19,244 nt of DNA from positions 1-19,244 of the forward strand of contig CBFGSX010000018.1 of the NCBI GenBank assembly GCA_965651535.1. The letters are read 5' to 3'. The position numbers were made by a program, and so were the translations under genes. Shown in pieces: positions 8,597 to 15,542 of this stretch; the first letter of the stretch is position 1; each line of letters starts with the position of its first letter. The stretch is from JAQGJA01 sp965651535 (GTDB taxonomy: Bacteria > Pseudomonadota > Alphaproteobacteria > Micavibrionales > SZUA-601). Under the pieces are notes generated by a model, which did no database searches, was not told where the DNA came from, and saw only the letters and a list, made by a program, of their open reading frames with translations.

Positions 8597-9721
8597 ATGG
8601 CCGATAAACCGAAACACGACACGCCGATGCTGTTCGGACTGATTGTGATGACGATTACGCTGATCTCGATCGCGTTCTGGATGGTGCTGTCGGTGCAAAT
8701 TTCCAGCGGCATACGCTGGTTTCGCGTGGCGCAGCTGAAGATCGCCAGCCTGTTTACCGACAAGTTCGACGTGTTGCTGCAACAACTCATCGCGCTCCGG
8801 CCCGAGGAAATTACGCCGTTCTATCTCGCCCGAATGACCGAGGCCAGCAATGGTATGTTGTTGCAGCCTTTGGCCGGGCTGATGATCGCCATGGCGATCC
8901 TGTGTTATTTCAAACGCACAAAACACCCTTGGGTGCGAAAATTTGACGTTGAAAAAATGATCGCGGAACAGGCCACGAATTTTCCAGTGACGGACCCGGT
9001 GGTCAAATTCAATCCGCTCAAGGCGAATTACCGCACGCCCGGCAGTCCTGTGCCGTCGCGCCTGCCGCTTTTTGCCGAAGCGCTCAGCCCCGAGGAGTGG
9101 GTCGCTTTTCACAGTATTCCTGTCACGGAGGGGGCCATCGACACGGATGCGGCGCGACGGGCTTTTGTCCGGCAATTGGGTGGACGCTGGAAGGGAGCCG
9201 AGGCGTTGCCTCTGCATTTGAGGGCGTTATTCGTCGCCTTTTCGATGAAAGCCAACGGCCAGCGTGTTGAAAGTGATTATTTTCTGGGGCGGTTGGCAAA
9301 ATACTGGCAGCCGGGTCGGGGGTTAAAATTGCCCTCGGATTTACGAGCTGAAATCAAGCGCAAGCTGGCCGATCCGAAATTCGGTCGCGTCACCGAGAAG
9401 ATCGCTGCGCAACACGCCTTTGTGGCGACGGCCATGCTGCGCTGCCTGCAGGTCGCGCGCGAGCAAGGCGGTGTTCTGGCGCCTGCGCAATTTGTCTGGT
9501 TGCGCGCCGCCGATCGCACCTTGTGGTATCCGCTCAACAATCTTGGCCGGGGGGCGGTACATACGGAATCCGCCGGGGCCATCGCACATTTCCGTGCCGA
9601 GAAAGCCGCAGACAAGCCCATTCCCAATCCCCAGGTCGACGCCGCCATCGAAGGCCTGAAGGCTTATCTACATGACAACGCCGTTACCGTATTTCCTGCC
9701 AAAGAACTTGTTCGCGCCTGA
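8597..9721 (+). CDS. dotM: DotM/IcmP-like type IVB secretion coupling protein
   Basis: DotM is an inner-membrane subunit of the type IVB (Dot/Icm) coupling complex that helps present substrates to the DotL ATPase; the IncI plasmid homologue is TrbA. From ATG 8597 the protein has 374 residues, close to Legionella IcmP. It has a membrane segment at 11-33, a second at about 86-105, and a cytoplasmic C-terminal domain. Near the end is FVWLRAADRTLWYPLNNLGR (299-318), which fits my memory of the conserved DotM C-terminal motif. The frame is open upstream to a TTG at 8519, but 8597 matches family length; its ribosome binding site is poor. The next gene follows 11 bases later, and dotL after that. 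Confidence 0.82.
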   Translation: MADKPKHDTPMLFGLIVMTITLISIAFWMVLSVQISSGIRWFRVAQLKIASLFTDKFDVLLQQLIALRPEEITPFYLARMTEASNGMLLQPLAGLMIAMAILCYFKRTKHPWVRKFDVEKMIAEQATNFPVTDPVVKFNPLKANYRTPGSPVPSRLPLFAEALSPEEWVAFHSIPVTEGAIDTDAARRAFVRQLGGRWKGAEALPLHLRALFVAFSMKANGQRVESDYFLGRLAKYWQPGRGLKLPSDLRAEIKRKLADPKFGRVTEKIAAQHAFVATAMLRCLQVAREQGGVLAPAQFVWLRAADRTLWYPLNNLGRGAVHTESAGAIAHFRAEKAADKPIPNPQVDAAIEGLKAYLHDNAVTVFPAKELVRA

Positions 9722-9732
9722 AGGAGACAGAC

Positions 9733-10242
9733 ATGATCGCCGATACCCAGAAAAAAGCCTTTATCCGCGACGGTGCGCTGGTGCTGTATTTCGAGGCGGC
9801 AGAGAATCCCGTCGTGTCGCGCTTTGATCTCGATACGCTTGCTCAGGCCAATTTTGAAGTGAATAAACGCGAGCCGAATTTCGCGCTGGTGCTCAAGGAT
9901 TTTGCCGGATCAGAACAGATTGTCGCACAGTTTTCCTCCAAGGCTGAAGCGCATCAGGCGCTCTATTCTATTTTACAGGCTTTGCTGGATCATCGCGGCG
10001 CGCCGGAGGGTGTGTGCGGCGAAAAGTCTTCGGGCTGGTGCCGTTTCTTCAAGTGGTTTTTCGGTATTCTCGCGGCGCTGGTGCTGGTTTGGGTTATCCT
10101 GATCGCGCTTTCCGAGCCGATCGAAAAGACGCCGACGGCTCCGTCACCGGAAGCAACGGCCAGCGCGCCATCTTCAGCTTTGCCTGAAGGAGAGGCGGTG
10201 GATCTGGATGAAATGTTCTCTGGCACAGGAAGTTCCGAGTAA
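9733..10242 (+). CDS. Unknown single-pass membrane protein between dotM and dotL
   Basis: A 169-residue protein I do not recognise. Residues 1-100 form a soluble domain with alternating strands and helices. It is followed by a transmembrane helix at about 105-127 (FFGILAALVLVWVILIAL) and a Pro/Ala/Ser-rich tail ending EGEAVDLDEMFSGTGSSE. Basic residues before the helix suggest the N-terminus is cytoplasmic and the short tail periplasmic. AGGAGA before the ATG is a strong ribosome binding site; the gene starts 11 bases after dotM and stops two bases before dotL, so it must be co-expressed with both. The tail resembles the motif repeated in the DotL C-terminus. It could be a lineage-specific component of the coupling complex (inference). 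Confidence 0.85.
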   Translation: MIADTQKKAFIRDGALVLYFEAAENPVVSRFDLDTLAQANFEVNKREPNFALVLKDFAGSEQIVAQFSSKAEAHQALYSILQALLDHRGAPEGVCGEKSSGWCRFFKWFFGILAALVLVWVILIALSEPIEKTPTAPSPEATASAPSSALPEGEAVDLDEMFSGTGSSE

Positions 10243-10244
10243 CG

Positions 10245-12866
10245 ATGTCTTTTAATTACCGGAAATACGAATATAAGCGCGACAAGATCCTCATCGATCC
10301 GCGCAATCACTTTGAGAAATTCAAAGACAAGATTCGTAACCCACACACACCGTTCACCATATTGTCGCTGTCGGCGGTATTGGCGATGCATCCGTGGTCC
10401 GTCTACATCATCGACCTGTTATTCTTTTATAACACGCTTTATTTCATCTGGTTTTTCTTTTTTACGCAGCCGAGCCAGGTGCCGTTCCGGATACCCAAGA
10501 CGGCGGATAGGATCGATCCGAATTACAAGGCGCCGGGCTCTGGTGCCGCACGCAAGGCCGACGGCATTTTGTTTATCGGCAACGAGGAACGCACCTCCGA
10601 GGAATTGTGGTTCACCAACACCGATGCGCGCACGCATATTCTGTATCTGGGGACGACGGGCTCGGGAAAAACCGAAGGCCTGAAGTCCTTGGCCACGAAT
10701 GCGCTAGGCTGGGGTTCGGGATTTATCTTCGTCGATGGTAAGGCGGATACGGATACATGGGGCGCGATCTCGGCGCTGGCGCGCCGCTTTGGCCGCGATG
10801 ACGATTTGCTGGTGCTTAATTATATGACGGGCAACTCGGACATCCGGACAGCGTCCAATACCGTCAACCCGTTTGCCCAGGGCTCGGCGTCTTACCTGAC
10901 CAACTTGCTGGTGTCGCTGATGCCCGAGGTGCAGGGCGACAACGCCATGTGGAAGGATCGCGCCGTGGCGCTGATTTCCGCGTTGATGCCCGTCCTGACA
11001 TGGCAGCGCACCTATCAGGAAAGACCTCTGAATATCAGCACCATTCGTGACTCCCTGATTTTCAAGCGCGTCGTCGAGCTGTCGCGCCGCCCCGAAGTGC
11101 CCGAACGTCTGCGCAAGGGCCTGCGCGGCTATCTCGACACGTTGCCGGGTTACACGGATGCGGCGTTCAACGACGATGGCACGGAAAAAGGCGGCCCCGG
11201 CGGACAACAGATCGACTATCCGACGATTTATCAACAGCACGGCTATCTGGCGATGCAGTTCACGCGCCAGCTGCAATCGCTGGCCGACGATTACGGCTAT
11301 ATCTTCGAGACGCCTTCCGCCGATATCGATATGATGGATGTCGTATTGAATCGCCGCATTCTGGTGGTGTTGATCCCGGCGCTGGAGAAATCGGCGGACG
11401 AAACGGCCAATCTCGGGAAGATCATCGGCTCGATGCTCAAGGGGATGATGGGCGCGACTTTGGGTTCCAGCGTCGAGGGCGATACCGATAGAGCGCTGGA
11501 AAACAAGCCGACGCGCGCGCCAACGCCGTATATGGCGATTTTCGACGAGGTCGGTTATTACACGACCCAAGGTATGGCCGTCATGGCGGCCCAGGCGCGT
11601 TCGCTTGGCTTCTCGCTGGTTTTCGCCGGTCAGGATTTGCCCGCGCTTGAAAAACGCGTCAAGGAAGAGGCGCGTTCGATTACGGCCAACTGTAACATCA
11701 AGATTTTCGGCAAGCTCGAAGACCCGACCCAGACCAAGGAATTTTTTGAAAAAACCGTCGGCGAGACGACGGTGATTGAGGCTTCGACGCGCAAAGAAGT
11801 GAAGACCATGTTCGGTCAGAAAAAAGTGGACAAGAGCGATCAGTTCAATGTCGCCTCGCGCGCCAATTTTTCCTATGGGCAACTCAAGGACTTCAAGGAA
11901 GGGCAGGCGGTCGTTTCGTTTGGCAACCGCGTCGTTCAGGCGAAAATGTTCTATTCCGATCCGGGCAAGATCAAATCGCTGCGCGTCAATAAATTTATGC
12001 CGATTCCGCCTGTCGATCCCAACGGCAAGCTGTCGAGCAAGGATGTCGACGCTATCCTCGAGCGCGTGCGCAATCGCAAATGGACAGCGCAAAACGCGTT
12101 ATCCCGCACCGCCGACGATCCGGTCATCAAGGATCTGGCAGAAATCTATGCCAAGGCGCGTCACCAGAAACAGGGGCTGCTTGAAGCGGCCTGTATCGCT
12201 GTTACAAAGACGGCGCAACGCCATGATTTTCTGAAGCCCGAAGATATGACGGCCCCTGTGGCCGACCCGACCCCTCCTTCTGCGCCGCCGGAAGAAAAAA
12301 CCGAAGCGAAAAGGGAAACTCCCGCCGAAGAACCGACGCGTAAAGAGCCGTATCTCGAGACTCCTCCGCGCGCAGCAGAGTCCGAGTTGCCGGAGGCGAT
12401 GCAGAAGGCTACGGAGGAAACGATCAGTTGGGGCGCGCTGGTCGGCGACGAGCCTGCGACCAAGGCGACGCCGTCCAAAGCGGACAAGGCCGAAGACAAG
12501 GCCGCCGCTACGAAACCGCCGCCCGCCGCCATGCCCTCCGTCGAAGAAACGGTCAGCTGGAAGGACTTGGTCGGTGAAACGGATGTTGCGCCTGCCGAAA
12601 AACCTGACTCGTCGCCTTTGGAGGAGTCCTCTCAAACTCCTCCGACGCCACCGGTTGGTTTCGGTCTGGCCGGCTATGGCACAGGTTTTGGCGGGGTTGG
12701 GGGATTGGGCTTTCCGACAACGCAGGGCGGTTTCGGCATTAGCGGCCTGTCGGCGGAAAAGCTGGGAGAGGCGTCCGTCTCCGAGAAGAAGAATGTGGAT
12801 CAGAAGATCGAAAAGGCTGTTAAGGAAGGGGAGACGGTTAACTGGAAAGAGCTTTTAGACGAATAA
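10245..12866 (+). CDS. dotL: DotL/IcmO-like type IVB coupling ATPase
   Basis: DotL is the type IV coupling protein (TraD/VirD4 class; TrbC in IncI plasmids) that receives substrates and feeds them to the secretion channel. The 873 residues show two N-terminal membrane segments (about 38-73), Walker A GTTGSGKT (136-143), and Walker B YMAIFDE (429-435). AGQDLPALEK (461-470) and ANCNIKIFGK (481-490) follow in the motor domain. Legionella DotL is about 783 residues. The extra length here is a low-complexity tail from about 670, rich in Pro, Glu, Lys and Ala, with a Gly/Phe-rich stretch at 804-835 and a short Trp motif repeated three times. In Legionella the DotL tail binds adaptor proteins, so this tail may do likewise. 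Confidence 0.9.
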   Translation: MSFNYRKYEYKRDKILIDPRNHFEKFKDKIRNPHTPFTILSLSAVLAMHPWSVYIIDLLFFYNTLYFIWFFFFTQPSQVPFRIPKTADRIDPNYKAPGSGAARKADGILFIGNEERTSEELWFTNTDARTHILYLGTTGSGKTEGLKSLATNALGWGSGFIFVDGKADTDTWGAISALARRFGRDDDLLVLNYMTGNSDIRTASNTVNPFAQGSASYLTNLLVSLMPEVQGDNAMWKDRAVALISALMPVLTWQRTYQERPLNISTIRDSLIFKRVVELSRRPEVPERLRKGLRGYLDTLPGYTDAAFNDDGTEKGGPGGQQIDYPTIYQQHGYLAMQFTRQLQSLADDYGYIFETPSADIDMMDVVLNRRILVVLIPALEKSADETANLGKIIGSMLKGMMGATLGSSVEGDTDRALENKPTRAPTPYMAIFDEVGYYTTQGMAVMAAQARSLGFSLVFAGQDLPALEKRVKEEARSITANCNIKIFGKLEDPTQTKEFFEKTVGETTVIEASTRKEVKTMFGQKKVDKSDQFNVASRANFSYGQLKDFKEGQAVVSFGNRVVQAKMFYSDPGKIKSLRVNKFMPIPPVDPNGKLSSKDVDAILERVRNRKWTAQNALSRTADDPVIKDLAEIYAKARHQKQGLLEAACIAVTKTAQRHDFLKPEDMTAPVADPTPPSAPPEEKTEAKRETPAEEPTRKEPYLETPPRAAESELPEAMQKATEETISWGALVGDEPATKATPSKADKAEDKAAATKPPPAAMPSVEETVSWKDLVGETDVAPAEKPDSSPLEESSQTPPTPPVGFGLAGYGTGFGGVGGLGFPTTQGGFGISGLSAEKLGEASVSEKKNVDQKIEKAVKEGETVNWKELLDE
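12414..12863 (+). other. Three copies of a Trp-centred short motif in the DotL tail
   Basis: The tail has EETISWGALVG (residues 724-734), EETVSWKDLVG (767-777) and GETVNWKELLDE (862-873, the extreme C-terminus). The consensus is [EG]-E-T-[IV]-[SN]-W-x-x-L-[VL]. Sequence between copies is low-complexity and unrelated, so the motifs look like separate docking sites on a flexible linker rather than a folded repeat. Confidence 0.8.
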
Positions 12867-12895
12867 GGCCCCAATTAACTATTTGCATAATTTTA

Positions 12896-12924
12896 TTGAC
12901 ATATTGATTGTTATCGGTTACGCT
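12896..12924 (+). promoter_or_regulatory. Predicted promoter downstream of dotL
   Basis: Consensus TTGACA (12896-12901), exactly 17 bases, then TACGCT (12919-12924), in an AT-rich spacer after the dotL stop. Transcription would begin near 12931, about 34 bases before the ATG of the 50-residue ORF, the only ORF it can serve nearby. Confidence 0.65.
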
Positions 12925-12964
12925 GCCTTGACTGTTTTGATTTCAAGGTAAAAGGGTTTTTCCG

Positions 12965-13117
12965 ATGACCGAAGCTGCCGCCATTCGTTACCTGATTTCC
13001 AAGGGTTGGACGATGATGGGAGAGGGATGGTTTCGCCTTCAGGGCGCGTATGAAAGCCCCGTCTGTGTCGAGACAGCCTATCACCTGCAACGTGCGATGG
13101 AGCGCGTTTCCGCCTAG
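12965..13117 (+). CDS. Small hypothetical protein (50 aa) after dotL
   Basis: The ORF starts MTEAAAIRYLISKGWTMMGE and ends HLQRAMERVSA. It looks like a small soluble alpha/beta fold: a helix, then GWTMMGEGWFRLQ that could form strands, then a helix. No signal or membrane segment is seen, and I do not recognise a family. Support comes from a near-consensus promoter 40 bases upstream and AAGG-rich sequence (AAGGTAAAAGGG) before the ATG. Its TAG overlaps the TAG of the convergent LOG gene through the palindrome CTAG. It could be an accessory of the secretion cluster or simply an independent small gene. Confidence 0.55.
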   Translation: MTEAAAIRYLISKGWTMMGEGWFRLQGAYESPVCVETAYHLQRAMERVSA

Positions 13118-13719
13118 CCTGCTGTTTCCGCTTTCCACAAGGCCGTCGACACGGGGCGCTCTTGCGCGACCGCTTCCGTTTGCAGGGCGGGGATGATCTG
13201 TTCGACAGAATCGATAAAGCTGAATAGTTTCAGATCCTCGGCCTTGACAAAAGATTCTTCGAAAAGATGCTGTTTCAGCTCTTTCAGAGGACCCCAAAAG
13301 TCATACAGATTGACAAAGATAATCGGCTTGTTGTGCAGGCCCAGCTGTTTCCACGTCAAAATCTCGAAAGCCTCGTCCAGCGTGCCGTAACCGCCCGGCA
13401 GGATGAGAAACGCGTCCGAGCGTTCAACCATCATGTGCTTGCGCGTATGCATGGAATCGACGACGTGCAGCTCGGTCAGCTCGTCGTGGCGTTCCTCGCG
13501 GTCCTGCAGGTGTTGGGGGATAATGCCGATGGCCCGACCGCCTTCGGCCAGCACGCTGTCGGCGATCGTGCCCATCAAGCCCATGCGTCCGCCGCCGTAA
13601 ACAAGCGTAATGCCATTTTGTGCCAGAAGAGTTCCTACTTGCGCTGCTGCCTCGCGATAACGCTCGGAAGCGCGATTCGAAGAGCCGCAATAAACGCATA
13701 CATGCTTGAAGGGGGCCAT
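13114..13719 (-). CDS. LOG family protein (nucleoside 5'-monophosphate phosphoribohydrolase-like)
   Basis: LOG-family enzymes release the base from cytokinin riboside monophosphates or from AMP-like nucleotides in the cytosol. The 201-residue protein shows the Rossmann-like start VCVYCGSSNRAS, VYGGGRMGLMG (40-50), MHTRKHMMVE (90-99) and the diagnostic PGGYGTLDE (108-116) that contains the catalytic and binding residues. Length is typical. A bacterial role in hormone making is not implied; many homologues are housekeeping nucleotide hydrolases. It is transcribed away from psd from a TTGACC-N17-GATACT promoter and converges with the 50-residue ORF. Confidence 0.9.
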   Translation of the reverse strand: MAPFKHVCVYCGSSNRASERYREAAAQVGTLLAQNGITLVYGGGRMGLMGTIADSVLAEGGRAIGIIPQHLQDREERHDELTELHVVDSMHTRKHMMVERSDAFLILPGGYGTLDEAFEILTWKQLGLHNKPIIFVNLYDFWGPLKELKQHLFEESFVKAEDLKLFSFIDSVEQIIPALQTEAVAQERPVSTALWKAETAG

Positions 13720-13751
13720 TTTCTTTCTCTTTTTATGTCGTTTGGCTCCTC

Positions 13752-13780
13752 AGTATCGTCATCGGCGGCGCGGGGGTCAA
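13752..13780 (-). promoter_or_regulatory. Predicted promoter for the LOG gene
   Basis: Minus strand: TTGACC (13780-13775), 17 bases, GATACT (13757-13752). Initiation near 13745 gives a leader of about 26 bases before the ATG at 13719. Confidence 0.5.
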
Positions 13781-13868
13781 GAGAGTGTGCGGAATTCGCT
13801 GGCCTCGCGGCAGAATCGCGCTAAAATACCCGTATTCGCTATCCCCTCAATCTCAAGAGTTACGGACG

Positions 13869-14633
13869 ATGTTGGACAACACGGACGCGCTGAAGGCGCA
13901 GGCAAAAGACGGTTTTACCAAAGCTTTGAACGGAGCGCGTTGGCTCTGGGCACAGATCCCGCCGCTGCATCCGGCCGGTTGGCCCTTTGTCGGAGGGTTT
14001 GCTTTTGTCTCGGTGCTGCTGGGGCTGATCTGGTACAAGTTTCTCTGGATCGGCCTGTTATTGACGGCGTGGTGTGCGTATTTCTTCCGTGATCCCGCGC
14101 GCGTTACCCCGGATCGCGAAGGCTTGGTCGTTTCGCCCGCCGACGGTCGCATCAGTTTGATCCAGGATGTTCCGCTGCCTTCGGAATTCGAGCACGACGA
14201 TGATGGCGAGATTTACACCCGTATCAGCGTTTTTCTGAATGTGTTCGACGTGCACGTCCAGCGCGTGCCGGTTGAGGGGGAAATCACCGAAGTGGTTTAC
14301 CGTCCCGGCGCTTTCCTGAACGCCAGTCTCGACAAGGCCAGCGAGGAGAACGAACGCTCGAGCGTTTTGATGAAAACCGCCGACGGCAAGAAAATTGCCT
14401 TTGTGCAAATCGCTGGCCTGATCGCGCGCCGCATTATCAATACGCTCAAAAAAGAACAAGCAGTCAAAGCCGGTGAGCGTTATGGCCTGATCCGTTTCGG
14501 CAGTCGTGTTGACATCTATCTGCCCAAAGGCGTGGCACCGCTGGTCTGTGTCGGGCAATGCGTTATCGGCGGTGAGACCGTTCTGGCCGATCTCAACGGC
14601 GCCGAGGCGGCGCGCACGGGCGTTATTCGATGA
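13869..14633 (+). CDS. psd: Phosphatidylserine decarboxylase proenzyme
   Basis: This pyruvoyl enzyme turns phosphatidylserine into phosphatidylethanolamine at the inner membrane. From ATG 13869 it has 254 residues, the short form common in alphaproteobacteria. Two hydrophobic stretches lie at about 42-70 (WPFVGGFAFVSVLLGLIWY and following), then VSPADGRI and VFLNVFDVHVQRVP, both typical. The self-cleavage site is the Gly-Ser of IRFGSRVD (Ser212), the FGSR variant of the LGST motif. The frame is open upstream to 13785, but the longer start lacks support. A TAAAAT at 13822-13827 may be its -10. The stop overlaps the pssA start by four bases (ATGA). Confidence 0.93.
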   Translation: MLDNTDALKAQAKDGFTKALNGARWLWAQIPPLHPAGWPFVGGFAFVSVLLGLIWYKFLWIGLLLTAWCAYFFRDPARVTPDREGLVVSPADGRISLIQDVPLPSEFEHDDDGEIYTRISVFLNVFDVHVQRVPVEGEITEVVYRPGAFLNASLDKASEENERSSVLMKTADGKKIAFVQIAGLIARRIINTLKKEQAVKAGERYGLIRFGSRVDIYLPKGVAPLVCVGQCVIGGETVLADLNGAEAARTGVIR

Positions 14634-15487
14634 TTCATTTCTTTTTCAACCATAACGACGATCCGTCTTCGGAAAACCGCCGCTTGCAAGGCGCGAAACT
14701 TTTGCCGAACGTGTTGACGATTGCGGCGCTGTGCGTCGGATTGACCGCGTTGCAATCGACGATCGAGGCTCGCTATACCAATGCAATGTTGCTGATTCTG
14801 GTTGCCGCGGTATTGGACGGTCTGGACGGCATGGTCGCACGCCTGCTCAAGGCATCCTCGCCTTTCGGCGCCGAGCTGGACAGTTTTTCGGATTTCGTGT
14901 CCTTTGGTATTGCTCCGGCGATTTTGCTTTATTCGTGGAACCTGTCCAATGGCGGGCCGTTCGGATGGGTCGCGTCGCTGTTATTGTGTGTGGCGGTGGC
15001 GCTGCGGCTGGCGCGCTTCAACGTCAAGAATATTACGGCGCAGGAACAGCAATCGCCTGCGGGCCTGTCCGCACAGAAGGATTTCTTCGAGGGCGTGCCG
15101 GCTCCGGCGGGTGCGATCCTGTCGCTGATGCCGATCATGCTGGGGTTAAAAATCTATCCCGATGATGACCAGACCTTTCCTTTCGTGCTGGTTGCGATAT
15201 GGGTGATTTTCGTCGCCAGTTTGATGGTATCGCGCATCCCGACCTATTCTCTCAAGCGTTTGCGCCTGAGCCAAAAGCACATGATTCCCGTTCTGGCGGC
15301 TGTCGCGCTTTATGCTGCCGCTCTGGCGAGCGAGCCTTGGGCGACCTTGATGCTGAGTTGTCTGGCGTATCTGGCGACAATCCCGCACAGCTATAAACGC
15401 TATCAACTGCTCTACGGTAATCCGGTGGCCAACCAGATCGCGCCGGTGACAGAACCCGCGCAAGAAAAACAGGACAAGGCCTCCTAG
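14630..15487 (+). CDS. pssA: CDP-diacylglycerol-serine O-phosphatidyltransferase
   Basis: PssA makes phosphatidylserine from CDP-diacylglycerol and serine, supplying the substrate for Psd. The 285-residue protein is a multi-pass membrane protein of the CDP-alcohol phosphotransferase family. The signature D-G-x2-A-R-x8-G-x3-D-x3-D is perfect at residues 66-88 (D66, G67, A70, R71, G80, D84, D88), with the typical LPNVLTIAALCVGL before it. It is translationally coupled to psd by a four-base ATGA overlap, a standard alphaproteobacterial pairing that completes phosphatidylethanolamine synthesis. Confidence 0.95.
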   Translation: MIHFFFNHNDDPSSENRRLQGAKLLPNVLTIAALCVGLTALQSTIEARYTNAMLLILVAAVLDGLDGMVARLLKASSPFGAELDSFSDFVSFGIAPAILLYSWNLSNGGPFGWVASLLLCVAVALRLARFNVKNITAQEQQSPAGLSAQKDFFEGVPAPAGAILSLMPIMLGLKIYPDDDQTFPFVLVAIWVIFVASLMVSRIPTYSLKRLRLSQKHMIPVLAAVALYAAALASEPWATLMLSCLAYLATIPHSYKRYQLLYGNPVANQIAPVTEPAQEKQDKAS

Positions 15488-15542
15488 GGGCGCTTTTTCC
15501 CTGTTTGACAGGGCCGGATGAAGTCTCTAAATATTTGACGGA

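Noticed and set aside
10704..12092. 462-codon minus-strand frame opposite dotL
   Set aside because: Mirror frame of a certain coding gene, with Arg/His-rich shadow composition.
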